A stretch of DNA of 64,000 nt from an uncultured Allobosea sp. (lineage in GTDB: Bacteria > Pseudomonadota > Alphaproteobacteria > Rhizobiales > Beijerinckiaceae). Shown piece by piece: positions 63,254 through 64,000 of the stretch; within the stretch, counting starts at the first letter, position 1; each line of letters starts with the position of its first letter. The translations under genes and the position numbers were made by a program. The notes under the pieces were generated by a model. The model saw only the letters and a program-made list of their open reading frames with translations. It was not told where the DNA came from and did not search any database. The stretch covers positions 1-64,000 of the forward strand of contig NZ_CAMFKW010000031.1 in NCBI RefSeq assembly GCF_945957345.1, read 5' to 3'.

Positions 63254-64000
63254 TCAGGCCAGCAGGCCTTCGGCCTTGGCCCAATTCAGGGTCTTGTCCA
63301 GCGCGCGTTCGCAGCGGTTGAACATTTCCTCGATCTCGGCCTCGTTGATCACGAGCGGCGGGCAGAACGCGAGGCGATCGCCCATGGCGCGGGTGATGAA
63401 GCCCTCTTCCAGGGCGTAGGCCACGGCCTTGGCGCCGACGCCCTTCTTGGTCTCGAACGAGGCCTTGGTCTGCTTGTCCTTGACCAACTCGGCGCCGCCG
63501 ATCAGGCCGACGCCCTTGGCCTCGCCCACCAGCGGATGCTCGTTCAGCTTGGTGAGGCGGCGCAGGAAGGTCGGCGAGACCTTCTCGACATGCTCGACGA
63601 TCTTGTCGCGCTGGTAGATCTCCAGCGTCTTGACCGCGACGGCGCAGCCGACCGGATGGCCGGCATAGGTGTTGCCGTGGCCGAAGGTGCCGATCTTGCG
63701 GCTCTGGTCGACGAGCACGTCATAGATCTTGTCGTTCATCATCACGGCGCTGAGCGGGAAATAGGCCGAGGTGATCTGCTTGGCGAGCGAGATCGAGTCG
63801 GCGTTGAGCCCGTAGGTCTCGGTGCCGAACATCTTGCCGGTGCGGCCGAAGCCGGTGATGACTTCGTCCGAGATGAACAGGATGTCGTACTTGGCGAGCA
63901 CGGCATTGATCTTCTCGAAATAGCCCGCCGGCGGAATGATCGCGCCGCCGGCGCCCATTACCGGCTCGGCGATGAAGGCGGCGACCGTGTCCGGCCCCTC
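63254..64000 (-). CDS. Class III aminotransferase, 5' end outside window
   Basis: The C-terminal 249 residues are visible; the frame runs on past base 64000 (EGPDTVAAFIAEPVMGAGG before the track start at 63958), so the start lies outside. It is a PLP enzyme of the omega-amino-acid:pyruvate group: ILFISDEVITGFGRTGKMFG with the Asp that binds the cofactor nitrogen, the Schiff-base lysine in SISLAKQITSAYFPLSAVM, and HGNTYAGHPVGCAVAVKTLEIY. The sequence SLAKQITSAYFPLSAVMMND resembles putrescine/aspartate aminotransferase-family members annotated in rhizobia. The exact amine donor is unknown. Confidence 0.93.
   Translation of the reverse strand, partial: EGPDTVAAFIAEPVMGAGGAIIPPAGYFEKINAVLAKYDILFISDEVITGFGRTGKMFGTETYGLNADSISLAKQITSAYFPLSAVMMNDKIYDVLVDQSRKIGTFGHGNTYAGHPVGCAVAVKTLEIYQRDKIVEHVEKVSPTFLRRLTKLNEHPLVGEAKGVGLIGGAELVKDKQTKASFETKKGVGAKAVAYALEEGFITRAMGDRLAFCPPLVINEAEIEEMFNRCERALDKTLNWAKAEGLLA

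Overview
The window is GC-rich chromosomal DNA with genes packed on both strands. Gene content and order point to an alphaproteobacterium of the order Hyphomicrobiales, and a Bosea-like genus is my best guess. The reasons are the fdsGBACD formate dehydrogenase, a pdxH / RT0821-like / dnaJ / fabI / aroC / ribB neighbourhood, a TIGR02301-like periplasmic protein, DUF983, many Lrp and LysR regulators, and several families of roughly 100-bp intergenic palindromes. No rRNA, tRNA or CRISPR array was recognised by eye.

Layout. 1-1757: an AT-rich islet with the 3' part of an anti-phage dCTP/dCMP deaminase (AvcD/DCD type), then a one-base-overlapping ORF of unknown function with a DUF488-like look. 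1897-5842: GNAT acetyltransferase, a small Cys-rich protein, a Nudix hydrolase, NhaA and a c-type cytochrome, with palindromic repeats. 5927-16384: a catabolic locus with an alpha/beta hydrolase, a GntR regulator and a divergent operon of a family-5 ABC importer (SBP, two permeases, two ATPases) that encloses two amidohydrolases. The likely job is import and hydrolytic breakdown of a small N-heterocycle or amide. 16510-17397: OsmC and an ABM-like monooxygenase. 17492-26397: an oxalate/formate antiporter, the NAD-dependent molybdenum formate dehydrogenase operon fdsGBAC(fdhD)D and its LysR regulator. 26607-33556: a luciferase-like oxidoreductase, then an Lrp regulator divergent from a complete branched-chain 2-oxoacid dehydrogenase operon (E1alpha, E1beta, E2, E3).

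33682-44878: DUF983, a MocR-type regulator, Lrp, aldo/keto reductase, aldehyde dehydrogenase, Lrp with ornithine cyclodeaminase, LysR, threonine deaminase and gamma-glutamyltransferase, which together look like amino-acid catabolism. 45052-53357: housekeeping genes (TIGR02301, Nudix, SDR, PdxH, lipoprotein, DnaJ-like, FabI, FolP-FolB-FolK, histidine phosphatase). 53593-57612: one very large Pls/PosA-type single-module NRPS with a membrane and left-handed-beta-helix C-terminus. 57684-58402: a Phd/VapC toxin-antitoxin module with a palindromic operator. 58434-64000: AroC, a RibBX-type riboflavin protein with an N-terminal helix-turn-helix, an HDAC-family deacetylase, an L,D-transpeptidase lipoprotein, a small basic ORF and a class III aminotransferase cut by the window edge.

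The points most worth a second look are the two-gene deaminase islet, the palindromic repeat translated in frame inside the E2 linker, the HTH-RibB-RibX fusion with symmetric sequences around its start, the Pls-like NRPS with acidic pocket residues, the amidohydrolase lacking its HxH motif, and twin identical GATAG-N7-CTATC operators in front of the formate dehydrogenase operon. All functional calls come from reading translations by eye. No database search was run.
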